In this document: one piece after another, positions 7,216 through 16,432 of the stretch
Numbering within the stretch: the stretch's first letter is position 1
Layout of the letters: each line of letters starts with the position of its first letter
Assembly: GCA_002238805.1 (NCBI GenBank)
Contig: MPNB01000019.1
Coordinates: 1-47,528, forward strand
DNA: 47,528 nucleotides
Direction: 5' to 3'
Source of the DNA: Rhodothermaceae bacterium bin80
Lineage (GTDB): Bacteria; Bacteroidota; Rhodothermia; Rhodothermales; Bin80
Translations under genes and position numbers: made by a program
The notes under the pieces: model-generated
What the model was told of the DNA's origin: nothing
Databases searched by the model: none
Seen by the model: only the letters and a program-made list of their open reading frames with translations

Positions 7216-8523
7216 ATGATTAATCGATACACTCATCCAGCCATGCGTACCCTCTGGAGTGAACAGCGCCAGTTTGAGGTATGGCTTGAAGTGGAGCTGG
7301 CAGCTTGTGAAGCTTGGTCCAGGGTCGGAGTTATTCCCGAAGAAGATGTCAAAAAACTCCGAAAAAATGCATCCTTTGACTTGCAGCGTGTTCACGAAAT
7401 CGAGCAATCTACCCGACACGATGTGGTTGCTTTTACGCGCGCGGTCAGCGAAGGACTCGGACCGGAAAAGAAATGGGTACACTATGGTCTGACTTCATCG
7501 GATGTAGTGGATACGGCCTGGTCGGTGCGTCTTCTGGAAGCCAACAGACTCATTGAGGAAGCTATCGGGTCCTTGCTGGAGGTCCTGCACGACCGGACGC
7601 TTGAACACCGGCATACGCTTATGATGGGTAGAACGCACGGTGTGCATGCGGAGCCAACCACATTCGGACTAAAACTTGCGCTCTATTATGCGGAAATGAG
7701 GCGCAACCTGGAGCGGTTCAAGGCTTCGGCTGAGGGTATGCGAATCGGAAAGTTGTCGGGTGCGGTTGGGACTTTTGCACATACTCCACCGGAGGTCGAG
7801 CGAATAACTTGCGAAATTCTCGGCCTTGAGCCGGAGTCAATTGCCACGCAGGTCATCCAGCGGGATCGCCATGCCCATCATGTGAGTACGCTGGCACTCA
7901 TTGGGGCCAGCCTCGAGAAGATGGCCGTAGAAATACGCCACTTGCAGCGCAGCGAAGTTCGTGAGGTTGAAGAGGCCTTTGGTGAAGGCCAGAAAGGCTC
8001 CAGTGCCATGCCGCATAAACGTAATCCCATAGGTAGCGAGAACATCACCGGCTGTGCCCGATTACTGCGCGGCTATATGGTGGCAGCCATGGAAAACGTA
8101 GCTCTATGGCATGAGAGGGATATATCACATTCCAGTGTCGAGCGTGTCATCCTACCCGATGCAACGACGGTATTGCACTACGCACTACTCAGGTTAACAC
8201 GGATCTTGCGAAACCTGACTGTGAATGCCGAACGCATGCGGAAAAATTTGGATGCGACGCATGGTCTGTACAACAGTCAACGGCTGATGCTTAGATTGAT
8301 TGACTGCGGATTGACACGTGAAGCAGCTTACGATCTGGTCCAACCTTTAGCCATGCAAAGCTGGCAAAACGGTCAGAGATTTCAGTCATTAGTGATGTCC
8401 TCGGGTGCGATAATGGCACATATCTCACCGGAAGAAGTGGGGAAACTTTTCGATGCAACGTACCACACGAAACATGTGGACTTGCTCTTAGCACGTGCGG
8501 GGATTCGGGATCACGCTTCTTGA
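7216..8523 (+). CDS. purB: Adenylosuccinate lyase
   Basis: 435 residues, normal length. It catalyses two fumarate-releasing steps of purine synthesis: SAICAR to AICAR and adenylosuccinate to AMP. The fumarase/aspartase superfamily signature 'GSSAMPHKRNPIGSEN' is at residues 261-276, with the catalytic serine of the mobile loop at 262/263. 'TRHDVVAFTRA' (67-77) and 'HYGLTSSDVVDT' (89-100) carry conserved substrate-binding residues, and 'TMMGRTHGVHAEP'-type sequence after residue 135 contains the second catalytic histidine. It lies 49 bases after the sigma factor gene on the same strand and could be cotranscribed with it. Confidence 0.97.
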   Translation: MINRYTHPAMRTLWSEQRQFEVWLEVELAACEAWSRVGVIPEEDVKKLRKNASFDLQRVHEIEQSTRHDVVAFTRAVSEGLGPEKKWVHYGLTSSDVVDTAWSVRLLEANRLIEEAIGSLLEVLHDRTLEHRHTLMMGRTHGVHAEPTTFGLKLALYYAEMRRNLERFKASAEGMRIGKLSGAVGTFAHTPPEVERITCEILGLEPESIATQVIQRDRHAHHVSTLALIGASLEKMAVEIRHLQRSEVREVEEAFGEGQKGSSAMPHKRNPIGSENITGCARLLRGYMVAAMENVALWHERDISHSSVERVILPDATTVLHYALLRLTRILRNLTVNAERMRKNLDATHGLYNSQRLMLRLIDCGLTREAAYDLVQPLAMQSWQNGQRFQSLVMSSGAIMAHISPEEVGKLFDATYHTKHVDLLLARAGIRDHAS

Positions 8524-8557
8524 TTCTTATGGAAATTATATCCATTGAGTAACCCAG

Positions 8558-8714
8558 GAATTTTTTTGGTCAGGACGGACCCACTGGGCCGGATAGCCGT
8601 CCGACCCGGAGCAAATTCTAGTGTGTGACCTGCGGACCTGAGTGCGGCCACAACATACGGGCCTCCGGGATTGGGACAACTGCACGGCCAGGGGCGTTCG
8701 GGTTACCGACCCCT
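8558..8714 (+). ncRNA. Structured intergenic RNA candidate (leader or 3' UTR)
   Basis: The 274-base gap between purB and the first TonB receptor contains two good hairpins on the plus strand. The first pairs GAATTT (8558-8563) with AAATTC (8613-8618) and encloses GGTC-A-GGACGG (8568-8578) pairing with CCGTCCGACC (8597-8606), interrupted by a single bulged A, around an 18-base loop. The second is AGGGG (8690-8694) with CCCCT (8710-8714), enclosing a further CGG/CCG pairing. It could be a 5' regulatory leader of the receptor operon or a small RNA. No known riboswitch class matched by eye, and neither hairpin is followed by a T run. Confidence 0.3.
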
Positions 8715-8797
8715 AAGATCCGTGAAATGGACGTGTAAGGAACTACATTATGGTTATCTTACAGGTGTGATTTCCATGAGTTTGAATAAACACTATC

Positions 8798-11644
8798 ATG
8801 ACAGGTCATAATATCATTCTCAGATTGATCGTCGGTCTCGGGCTATGCTGTTTTGCAGCCCCAATTTTCGCACAGACGGGTACAATCATCGGGAAGGTTA
8901 TTGATTCCGAGACTGATCAGCCACTGACCGGTGCCAGCGTGTTGGTGGTTGGAACGGGTATGGGGGGCGTGACCGATGTTGAAGGGGATTTTGAAATTCT
9001 AAACCTTACCCCCGGGGCATATACTTTGCGAATCAGCTTTGTAGGCTATGCTCCTCAGGAGTCCGTGATAGAGTTGGCAGAGGGCGAGCAGTATGTGTGG
9101 AATGTTGCCCTGGCTCCAGGCACCGATTTGAATCCCATCCAAGTGACAGCCGGGCGACACCAGGAAATGGCGCTGGATGCGCCTGCATCAATTGACATAG
9201 TAACTGCACGTGATATTCAGTTGGAAGTTGCACCGTCCACAGTCAAAGCACTGCGTAACGTCACCGGGTTGGATATAGTGCAAACCGGAATAGATCGTCA
9301 CGAGGTTGCTTTGCGGGGTTTTAATAATACGTTTTCGAGGGCTACACATGTGCTCACCGATTATCGGGATGCGGGTGCTGCATCCATTGGCGTAAATCTG
9401 CATAATGTTATGCCGGCTTTGGCGATCGATACCGAGCGGGTAGAAGTTGTACGTGGACCGGGATCGGCACTTTACGGTCCTGGTGTGGACTCAGGTGTGA
9501 TCCACTACATTTCCAAAGATGCTTTTAACTACCCGGGTAGTACAATATCTGTGAGTGGAGGGCAGAGATCTATGCTTAATCTCCAAGGGCGTATTGCAAC
9601 AGTCTTCGGAAAAAACCTTGGTGTAAAGCTGCTTGGCAGCTATGGGACGGCCGAGGATTTTGCGCTCAGAAGCTGTGATTCTGCACTTATTGAGGCCGAG
9701 AGATTCAGCGAATGTGCGGATCCAGAGGATGCGGTTCAGCTGTTCGTAGATGGCATACGCGAGACCAGATTCAAGAAACTGGTGCTATCCGGTAACGTGG
9801 ATTGGCGTATCGGTGCTAAGACAACGCTTTCTCTTAACGGGGGCTTCGGTGGTTTTGATGGAACAATGTTGACCGGTGTTGGCACGGTTCAGGCTAAGGA
9901 TTTTATATACAAGTATGGACAGATTCGGCTCTCCAGTGGACCCTTCTTTGTGCAGGCTTACTTAAACTCGAATGATTCGGGCAATTCGTACGTGTATGGT
10001 GGTGATCCGGTTGTGGAGTACTCGGAAGAGTACACGATTCAGGCCCAGTATGCAAAGGAAATAACTCCCCGCCAGCAGTTGGTCGGAGGAGTTGATCTCA
10101 CATTCGATCGCCCTGATACTAGGGAGACAGTGCTCGGACGCAACGAATACATCGACAATATCGACGAGTATGGTGCTTATTTGCAATCGACCACGAAGAT
10201 TTCTGATAAACTGGATTTAATCTTGGCGCTTCGCGGAGATTACAATAGTGTGGTGGACAAAATTCAGGCGTCTCCGCGATTTGCGGTAGTAGTAAAGCCG
10301 ACCCCGACTTCGAGCTTACGTGCGACATATAACCGCAGTTTTTCGTCACCGGATGCAACCGGATATTTCCTGGATTTGGTGGCGGCTTCACTCGGGGTAC
10401 TCAATATACGGGCACGTGGTGGAGCTACCGGGTTCACCTATACCAGAAACCCTGACTATCTGGAGCTGGGAGCCCCGTCTGCGCTTGTAGCTTCCAGCAT
10501 GCTTCCTGGCATGGAAGGTGCATCTGTTCCTGTTGGAATTGACACCGGGGTAATATATGGCCTCATGTACGAAGGACTGGCCGCTATTCCAGATGCGGAA
10601 CTGGCGGATCTGCTCACTGATGCAGGACTCAATATTCCTGCAGCACTTATTCCTCTCCTGAAAGAAGGACTTAGCCCGGCAGTGACCCCCATTCAGGGGT
10701 TCAGTCCTGGAGTTTTGGGTATCCTGAACTTGAGCACACTTACACTTACGACCGGACCTGAGGTGGATAACCTCCAGGATGTAGAGCCGATCAAGCAGAC
10801 GGTCTCCCAGTCGTGGGAGATTGGGTACAAGGGGATCATCAGCGATAAGGTGCTGTTCGCGGTTGATGGCTATTTTGCAAAGCGGAAAAATTTTACCGGT
10901 GCACTTCAGGTTAAGACGCCATTCGTACTCGTTCCCAATCTGCAACAGGATTTGATCCGAGATATCGCGGCAGGGCTTACAGCAAACGATCAGATAGCGA
11001 GTGCGCTCGGATTGTTTGGTCTGACCCCCCAGCTGGCTGCGGAAATGTTGGTCGGCATTGCCGGCAGCGATCTGCCCGATGGTGAAACACCAGTTGCAAT
11101 TGTACAGCCCAACGAGAACAACAAAGGGGAGGGATATTTTCCGGAACTCATGCTCGGTTACCCTAACTTTGGAAGCATCCAGTACTTTGGCATGGATGTC
11201 TCAATGCAGGTGATTGCCTCTGATGCTCTGACTCTTTTTGGGAATGCATCTTGGATTAGTGACGATTACTTTGATCACACCGAAGTTGGGGAAGAATCTG
11301 AGGACTTGGCGTTGGCGCTTAATGCACCAGGCTTTAAGGTTAAACTAGGTGGGCAGTATAGACACAGAAGCGGCTTGTCGCTCAATGCATCTGGACGATT
11401 CACTAAGGGTTTTCTGGTGATTTCGGGGCAATATGTAGGTGAGGTACAGAGCCACACCGTTATAGATGTTGGAGTAGGCTATGCCATAAGTCAAACCGGT
11501 ATCCGGGCGGACTTGGGGATCAGTAACCTGTTTGGCAGTGACCATCGTGAATTTGTAGGTGCTCCCAGGCTTGGGCGGGTTGCCAATGCTCGACTAACCT
11601 ACACAACCGATTGGGGGAAGCTAAGCGGTTATGTAGAATATTGA
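8798..11644 (+). CDS. TonB-dependent outer-membrane receptor, tandem copy 1
   Basis: 948 residues. Signal peptide of about 26 residues ending in 'PIFAQ'. A carboxypeptidase-regulatory-like beta-sandwich spans about 28-110 ('GKVIDSETDQPLTGASVLV', 'LRISFVGY'). The plug domain is at about 120-245, ending in the typical 'RVEVVRGPGSALYG' before the barrel. The rest is a 22-strand-type beta barrel. Proton-motive-force-driven import via TonB/ExbBD is the family role; the substrate is unknown. A probable disulfide pair (SCDS ... SECAD) in an early extracellular loop and a long hydrophobic, low-complexity loop around residues 550-660 are shared with the next gene, its close paralogue. The feo operon nearby makes iron chelates possible, but that is only proximity. 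Confidence 0.93.
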   Translation: MTGHNIILRLIVGLGLCCFAAPIFAQTGTIIGKVIDSETDQPLTGASVLVVGTGMGGVTDVEGDFEILNLTPGAYTLRISFVGYAPQESVIELAEGEQYVWNVALAPGTDLNPIQVTAGRHQEMALDAPASIDIVTARDIQLEVAPSTVKALRNVTGLDIVQTGIDRHEVALRGFNNTFSRATHVLTDYRDAGAASIGVNLHNVMPALAIDTERVEVVRGPGSALYGPGVDSGVIHYISKDAFNYPGSTISVSGGQRSMLNLQGRIATVFGKNLGVKLLGSYGTAEDFALRSCDSALIEAERFSECADPEDAVQLFVDGIRETRFKKLVLSGNVDWRIGAKTTLSLNGGFGGFDGTMLTGVGTVQAKDFIYKYGQIRLSSGPFFVQAYLNSNDSGNSYVYGGDPVVEYSEEYTIQAQYAKEITPRQQLVGGVDLTFDRPDTRETVLGRNEYIDNIDEYGAYLQSTTKISDKLDLILALRGDYNSVVDKIQASPRFAVVVKPTPTSSLRATYNRSFSSPDATGYFLDLVAASLGVLNIRARGGATGFTYTRNPDYLELGAPSALVASSMLPGMEGASVPVGIDTGVIYGLMYEGLAAIPDAELADLLTDAGLNIPAALIPLLKEGLSPAVTPIQGFSPGVLGILNLSTLTLTTGPEVDNLQDVEPIKQTVSQSWEIGYKGIISDKVLFAVDGYFAKRKNFTGALQVKTPFVLVPNLQQDLIRDIAAGLTANDQIASALGLFGLTPQLAAEMLVGIAGSDLPDGETPVAIVQPNENNKGEGYFPELMLGYPNFGSIQYFGMDVSMQVIASDALTLFGNASWISDDYFDHTEVGEESEDLALALNAPGFKVKLGGQYRHRSGLSLNASGRFTKGFLVISGQYVGEVQSHTVIDVGVGYAISQTGIRADLGISNLFGSDHREFVGAPRLGRVANARLTYTTDWGKLSGYVEY

Positions 11645-11772
11645 GCTGTTGTTGCTATCTTCGAATTTTTAGGTGTTCATTCGATTTTCGGACGAGCACC
11701 AACACGAAAGATTGGAGAAAGCTTGATAATTACGCAGTAACATTTAGGTGCAAATCACTTACCAACAAAGAC

Positions 11773-14586
11773 ATGACTACTCGAAGCTTTTTTTCCAGCA
11801 TTATTGTGCTGTTGTTTGCTTTAGCATTACCTGACTGGGCGTTTTCTCAGGATACTTCCGTTGCGGGCACGGTCTCAGATTCAGAAAATGGTATGCCGCT
11901 GATAGGGGCAAATGTGATTCATGTTGAATCTCTGCAGGGCACGGCTACCGACGAAGAGGGGGGATACACACTCAGTGGTCTTTCTGTGGGCACTAACACG
12001 ATTCGAGTGTCCTTTACAGGATACAGGTCGTTCGAAACCGAGGTAGAGATTTCTGAGGGGGAGGTTTATCTTTTGAATGTGGAGTTGGTACCTGGCATTG
12101 ATTTGGATCAACTGCAAATTACCGCCAGCCGGAGGCAGGAGAAAGTGTTGGATTCGCCGTCATCTACTGATGTGATCTTGGCTCAGGACCTTAGAGGTGT
12201 GGTCACTCCCACGACCGTGACCTCGCTACGTAATGTCACTGGGTTGGACATTGCACAGACCGGGGTAGATCGACACGAAGTGGTTCTTAGGGGCTTCAAC
12301 AATGTTTTTTCAGGGGCTACGCTGGTTTTGACCGATTATCGTGATGCAGGTTCGGCTTCGGTGGGCGTGAATCTTCACAGCCTGATGCCCAACTTGATGG
12401 TAGACCTTGATCGTGTGGAGGTTGTACGCGGACCCGGATCCGCGCTTTATGGTGCAGGCGTTGATTCCGGTGTGATTCACTATATAACCAAGGATCCATT
12501 TACTCATCCTGGGGCCACAATCAGCGTTAGCGGTGGAGAACGCTCGCATCTGAATGTGCAGGCGCGTGCTGCAACTGTGATAGGTAGACGTGTTGGTGTT
12601 AAGGTAACTGGATCGTATGCGACAGCTAATGATTTTGCTCTCGAATCCTGTGACTCGGGTCTTTTGCAGGCCCGTGCATTTGATCAATGTCCTGACCCAG
12701 AAGACGCCGTGCAGATTTTCGTAGATGGTGTTCGGGAAACAGATTACAGCAAATTCACTGTGTCTGGAAACGTGGATTATCGTTTAGGATCCAGAACTAG
12801 ACTTTCCCTAAACGCTGGAACGGCCGCGATGAATGGAACGATCTTAAGTGGTGTGGGCACTATCCAAGGTGACGACTATCGCTATTCATTCGGCCAGGTG
12901 AGATTATCCAGTGGTTCGTTTTTTGCGCAGTTTTTCGTGAACGCAAACGATTCGAGAGATACCTATATCTATGGCGGTGATCCGGTTATTGAACATTCTC
13001 GCGAGTATGTAGGACAGGCGCAGTACGATCTGCAATTTGGTTCTAGGCAGTCACTGATCCTAGGCGCCGATCTGGAGCTCACACGTCCAGATACGAGAGG
13101 CACAGTCTTAGGACGCAATGAGGACAATGACAACATAGACGAATACGGTGTGTACGGCCAATCAATCACTAGTATCGGAAACCGGGTTGAGTTAACCCTC
13201 GCGTTGCGCGGAGACTACAACAACGTTGTAGACAAAATCCAGGCTTCTCCTCGTGTTGGACTGGTAGTCAAACCCAATCCAAATTCGAGTTTTCGGGTGA
13301 CCTATAACCGCAGCTTTTCCTCCCCCACGGCCACAAGTAACTGGTTGGATTTAGTGGCGGCTTCTCTTGGGGGGATCAATGTACGCGGTCGCGGCGCTGC
13401 CACTGGATTCACATATGCACGGAACCCTGAGTTTCTGGCAGTGGGAGCTCCAACAGATCTTGTTGCGTCCAGTCTGCTGCCCGGGTTCGAGGGAGCTTCG
13501 GTTCCCGTGGGCATAGGTACGGGCGATGTTTATGCCCTTATGTATGCGTCCCTTGCGGCAATTCCAGATCAAGACCTTGCAGATATGTTGGCGGCAGTCG
13601 GGCTGAATATACCCCTACCGTTGATTGCATCGCTCAAGCGGGGGTTAGGTCCAGAGAGTACCGTTGTGCAGGGCTTCAGTCCTGGAGTTTTGGGTGCACT
13701 CAACCTTAGCACACTTGGTATAGACTTAGGGTTGACTGATCTAGAGGATGTAGGACCTCTCGAGCAGACAATTTCCCAAACTTTTGAGGTAGGGTACAAG
13801 GGCATTCTGAATGAGAACGTCCTATTTTCGGTGGATGCTTATTACGCAACTAAGAAGAATTTTATAGGTGCTCTTCAAGTGCGCACACCACTTGTGCTGG
13901 TACCGACTTTGGCTCAGGACCTTGTTCGTGATATTTCCACTGGGATTGCAAACAACGCTACGTTGGCACTTGCACTCGGACTTTTCAACCTGACGGCGGA
14001 GCAGGCGGCTCAACTTCTGGTGGATCTGGCCGGCAGTTCTTTACCTAGTGCGAGCACCCCCATAGCAATAGTTCAGCCTAACGAGAACAACCCGGGGGTA
14101 GGCCAGATACCCGAGATCATGTTGTCATACCCCAATTTCGGGGATGTTGGATATTACGGTGTGGACGCTTCTCTTCAGGTGATCGCCTCACGGGCACTCA
14201 CATTGTTCGGAAATATGTCGTGGGTGAGCGATGACTTTTTTGATCACACGGAACTGAAAGAAGAGTCTGAGGATAAGGTATTAGCCTTGAACGCGCCCCC
14301 CCTTAAGTTAAAACTGGGTGGACAGTACCAGCATCGGAGTGGATTCAGTGTCCGCGTGTCCGGTCGATATGTGAAGGGTTTTCGTATGATTTCCGGGCCG
14401 TACAATGGCAATGTGGAGTCTTATTTCGTAGTGGATATGGGCGTTGGTTATGAGATCAACCGTGCGCTGCGCGCTGATCTTGGAATAAATAATGCGACCA
14501 ACAGTGATCATCGGGAGTTTGTTGGAGCTCCCAAGCTCGGCCGGATTGCGAGTGCACGCCTGACTTACACCACTGATTGGAGGTAG
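11773..14586 (+). CDS. TonB-dependent outer-membrane receptor, tandem copy 2
   Basis: 937 residues from ATG 11773. The open frame extends upstream, but the signal peptide (about 28 residues, ending 'WAFSQ') fixes this start. Domain order and most motifs repeat copy 1 along the whole length. They share 'SDSENGMPLIGANV'-type regulatory domain, 'RVEVVRGPGSALYG' plug end, the 'SCDSGLLQ...DQCPDPEDAVQ' cysteine pair, the 'RNPEFLAVGAP' loop and the C-terminal 'NSDHREFVGAPKLGR'. The pair therefore arose by tandem duplication, with substitutions spread evenly. There are 128 bases between the genes and no terminator seen, so they are probably cotranscribed. Differences concentrate in predicted extracellular loops, which could mean different ligands. 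A C7 run lies near position 14297. Confidence 0.93.
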   Translation: MTTRSFFSSIIVLLFALALPDWAFSQDTSVAGTVSDSENGMPLIGANVIHVESLQGTATDEEGGYTLSGLSVGTNTIRVSFTGYRSFETEVEISEGEVYLLNVELVPGIDLDQLQITASRRQEKVLDSPSSTDVILAQDLRGVVTPTTVTSLRNVTGLDIAQTGVDRHEVVLRGFNNVFSGATLVLTDYRDAGSASVGVNLHSLMPNLMVDLDRVEVVRGPGSALYGAGVDSGVIHYITKDPFTHPGATISVSGGERSHLNVQARAATVIGRRVGVKVTGSYATANDFALESCDSGLLQARAFDQCPDPEDAVQIFVDGVRETDYSKFTVSGNVDYRLGSRTRLSLNAGTAAMNGTILSGVGTIQGDDYRYSFGQVRLSSGSFFAQFFVNANDSRDTYIYGGDPVIEHSREYVGQAQYDLQFGSRQSLILGADLELTRPDTRGTVLGRNEDNDNIDEYGVYGQSITSIGNRVELTLALRGDYNNVVDKIQASPRVGLVVKPNPNSSFRVTYNRSFSSPTATSNWLDLVAASLGGINVRGRGAATGFTYARNPEFLAVGAPTDLVASSLLPGFEGASVPVGIGTGDVYALMYASLAAIPDQDLADMLAAVGLNIPLPLIASLKRGLGPESTVVQGFSPGVLGALNLSTLGIDLGLTDLEDVGPLEQTISQTFEVGYKGILNENVLFSVDAYYATKKNFIGALQVRTPLVLVPTLAQDLVRDISTGIANNATLALALGLFNLTAEQAAQLLVDLAGSSLPSASTPIAIVQPNENNPGVGQIPEIMLSYPNFGDVGYYGVDASLQVIASRALTLFGNMSWVSDDFFDHTELKEESEDKVLALNAPPLKLKLGGQYQHRSGFSVRVSGRYVKGFRMISGPYNGNVESYFVVDMGVGYEINRALRADLGINNATNSDHREFVGAPKLGRIASARLTYTTDWR

Positions 14587-14672
14587 TATGGGTTGTGAAT
14601 ATTTCGCAACTGTTAGGAATCCACGTTACAAAACTCAGGGGGTAATGGCGACTTTTTCCCGGTATAGGGCAA

Positions 14673-14704
14673 TTGAGTAGCTGTACTCAACCTATAGCGA
14701 TAGG
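14673..14704 (+). promoter_or_regulatory. Twin palindromes abutting the mod start codon
   Basis: Two perfect inverted repeats lie back to back with no gap: TTGAGTA-GCTG-TACTCAA (14673-14690) and CCTAT-AGCG-ATAGG (14691-14704). The mod ATG follows at 14705. Both have four-base centres. As DNA they resemble the paired operators (C-boxes) that time expression of some restriction-modification systems. As RNA they would form two stacked tetraloop hairpins that hide the initiation region. No controller (C) protein gene is visible in the locus. Confidence 0.5.
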
Positions 14705-16432
14705 ATGGGACGATCGAAAAAGAAACAGCGGCAAGTTGAGCATTATACGCATCAGGGGAAGGAGCGGGTTAATAATCCACCGGTTGGTCTGGTTACCCCG
14801 GAAACCGACGGAAGTGAGGATAAAAAGATCTACAGTCATGACCCGCATTTAGATACTCAACTGCAGTGGGCTGGAAAGCAGGAACGCACATCATTCGAAA
14901 TTCCTACTGTCTCTCTTCATGTCCACGAGCGGATTGATTCCCACACGGTCGTAGAGGCTGTACGGAAACGACCCGATGGAGGTCCGCAGTTATCTCTATT
15001 TTCTACGCCTGAAGAAAACCCACCAATTCGCCAAGCGATCGAGTTTTACAAGCACCGGCAGAATTGGACTAACAGACTAATCGCTGGTGATAGCTTGTTG
15101 GTCATGAGCAGTTTATTGGAGAAGGAGGGGCTTGGCGGGAAAGTGCAAACTATCTACATTGATCCGCCCTATGGTGTTAGATATCGTTCCAATTTTCAGC
15201 CCTTTGTTAGCCAACACGACCCTACCGGCGGGGATATGGATAGAAATCTAACGGCGGAACCTGAACAGATTCGTGCATTTCGGGACACGTGGGAACTTGG
15301 AATTCATTCATACCTGGCCTATCTTCGAGATCGTCTGCTGTTAGCACACGATCTACTGCACGAAAGTGGAAGTTGTTTCGTGCAGATTGGCGATGAGAAC
15401 GTTCACCGCGTGGGGATAGTCTTGGATGAAATCTTTGGAGCGGAAAACCGGATCGCCACAATCACATATGTAACTACGAGCGGAAGTTCGGCAAAACAAC
15501 TACCGGAAATAGCAAGTTATCTTCTCTGGTATGCAAGGGATGTGAAAAAGGTAAAGTATCGGCAATTGTATGAGTCACTAAACCGGAGGCAGTTAGTTAA
15601 ACTGTTTAACTGGGATGCAATGGTCGAACTTCCAGATGGAACGTGTCGGAATCTAACAGACGAAGAACGTTTTGATCCAGATCAATATTTGCCAGTGGGG
15701 GCACGAATATATCAGCGACGGAGCCTTGATTCACAGGGAGCTTCAACGACGGGTAGATCGGAGCCGTATGAGTGGAACGGACGCGTATTTCCTTGCCCAC
15801 CGGGTAGACAATGGTCAATTTCCAAAGAAGGGATGGATAGACTTGCAGAGTTGGGCCGTTTTGATGCTGCTAAGAGGCAGATGAGGCTTTGCTGGAAACG
15901 TTACGAAGAGGAAGTGCCTGGAAGGCGGATCAGCAACGTCTGGGCGGCCCAAATGTCTGAGCAGAGGAAGCGCTATGTGGTTCAGACTGCAATCAAACCG
16001 ATCCAGCGCTGTATCCTGATGACCAGTGATCCGGGTGATTTGGTACTTGATCCTACCTGCGGTAGCGGAACGACTGCCTATGTTGCCGAACAGTGGGGTA
16101 GGCGGTGGATTACCTGTGATACCTCGCGAGTGGCCATCGCCGTTGCTAGGCAACGCTTGTTAACCGCTGTTTACGACTATTACGAATTAGCACACCCGAA
16201 TGAGGGAGTTGGAGCTGGATTTCGTCATCGCAACGTTGAAACCGTCTCACCATCAATTTTGGGTTACGATGAGCAACCCAATCAGACGGTTTTATATGAT
16301 CAGCCGCTCCGTGACCGCAGTAAGATGCGAGTTGCTGGTCCGTTCACAGTTGAGGCCGTTCCTGCGCCAACAGTAAAACCTTTGAGTGAGATTAACGAAC
16401 AAAAATCCCCCCCCCCCCCGATTTTTCTTTAG
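14705..16432 (+). CDS. mod: Type III-like DNA methyltransferase Mod, 5' part (C13, truncated state)
   Basis: 575 residues as read. Beta-class N6-adenine/N4-cytosine DNA methyltransferase: catalytic motif IV 'DPPYG' at 153-157 comes before the SAM-binding motif I 'DPTCGSGTT' at 449-457, with about 290 residues between them that should hold the target recognition domain. The start of the protein is basic (GRSKKKQRQ). The frame ends just after a proline run encoded by a 13-base C tract ('EQKSPPPPIFL', stop TAG at 16430). The next 285 codons in another frame continue the protein, so this is the OFF/truncated phase, or a sequencing error. The truncated form still has both catalytic motifs, which is unusual for phase-variable mod genes, where repeats usually lie near the 5' end. 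First gene of mod-ORF55-res. Confidence 0.9.
   Translation: MGRSKKKQRQVEHYTHQGKERVNNPPVGLVTPETDGSEDKKIYSHDPHLDTQLQWAGKQERTSFEIPTVSLHVHERIDSHTVVEAVRKRPDGGPQLSLFSTPEENPPIRQAIEFYKHRQNWTNRLIAGDSLLVMSSLLEKEGLGGKVQTIYIDPPYGVRYRSNFQPFVSQHDPTGGDMDRNLTAEPEQIRAFRDTWELGIHSYLAYLRDRLLLAHDLLHESGSCFVQIGDENVHRVGIVLDEIFGAENRIATITYVTTSGSSAKQLPEIASYLLWYARDVKKVKYRQLYESLNRRQLVKLFNWDAMVELPDGTCRNLTDEERFDPDQYLPVGARIYQRRSLDSQGASTTGRSEPYEWNGRVFPCPPGRQWSISKEGMDRLAELGRFDAAKRQMRLCWKRYEEEVPGRRISNVWAAQMSEQRKRYVVQTAIKPIQRCILMTSDPGDLVLDPTCGSGTTAYVAEQWGRRWITCDTSRVAIAVARQRLLTAVYDYYELAHPNEGVGAGFRHRNVETVSPSILGYDEQPNQTVLYDQPLRDRSKMRVAGPFTVEAVPAPTVKPLSEINEQKSPPPPIFL
16407..16419 (+). repeat. C13 homopolymer in mod: candidate phase-variation switch
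   Basis: Thirteen consecutive C residues inside the mod frame (TCC CCC CCC CCC CCG). All other G or C runs I noticed in this window are at most seven long. Frames after the tract: C13 stops within four codons; C12 or C15 stops after about 15 codons at a TGA; C14 or C11 joins the long open 3' part. Slipped-strand mispairing of such a tract would switch the gene. Confidence 0.8.

Noticed and set aside
8524..8797. Known riboswitch or SRP RNA in the purB-receptor gap
   Set aside because: The GGTCAGGAC and GGGTTACCG strings recall SRP and c-di-GMP RNA motifs. However, the GGAAGnAGCAG core of SRP and the CAAAGC core of the c-di-GMP aptamer are absent, as is a B12 box.
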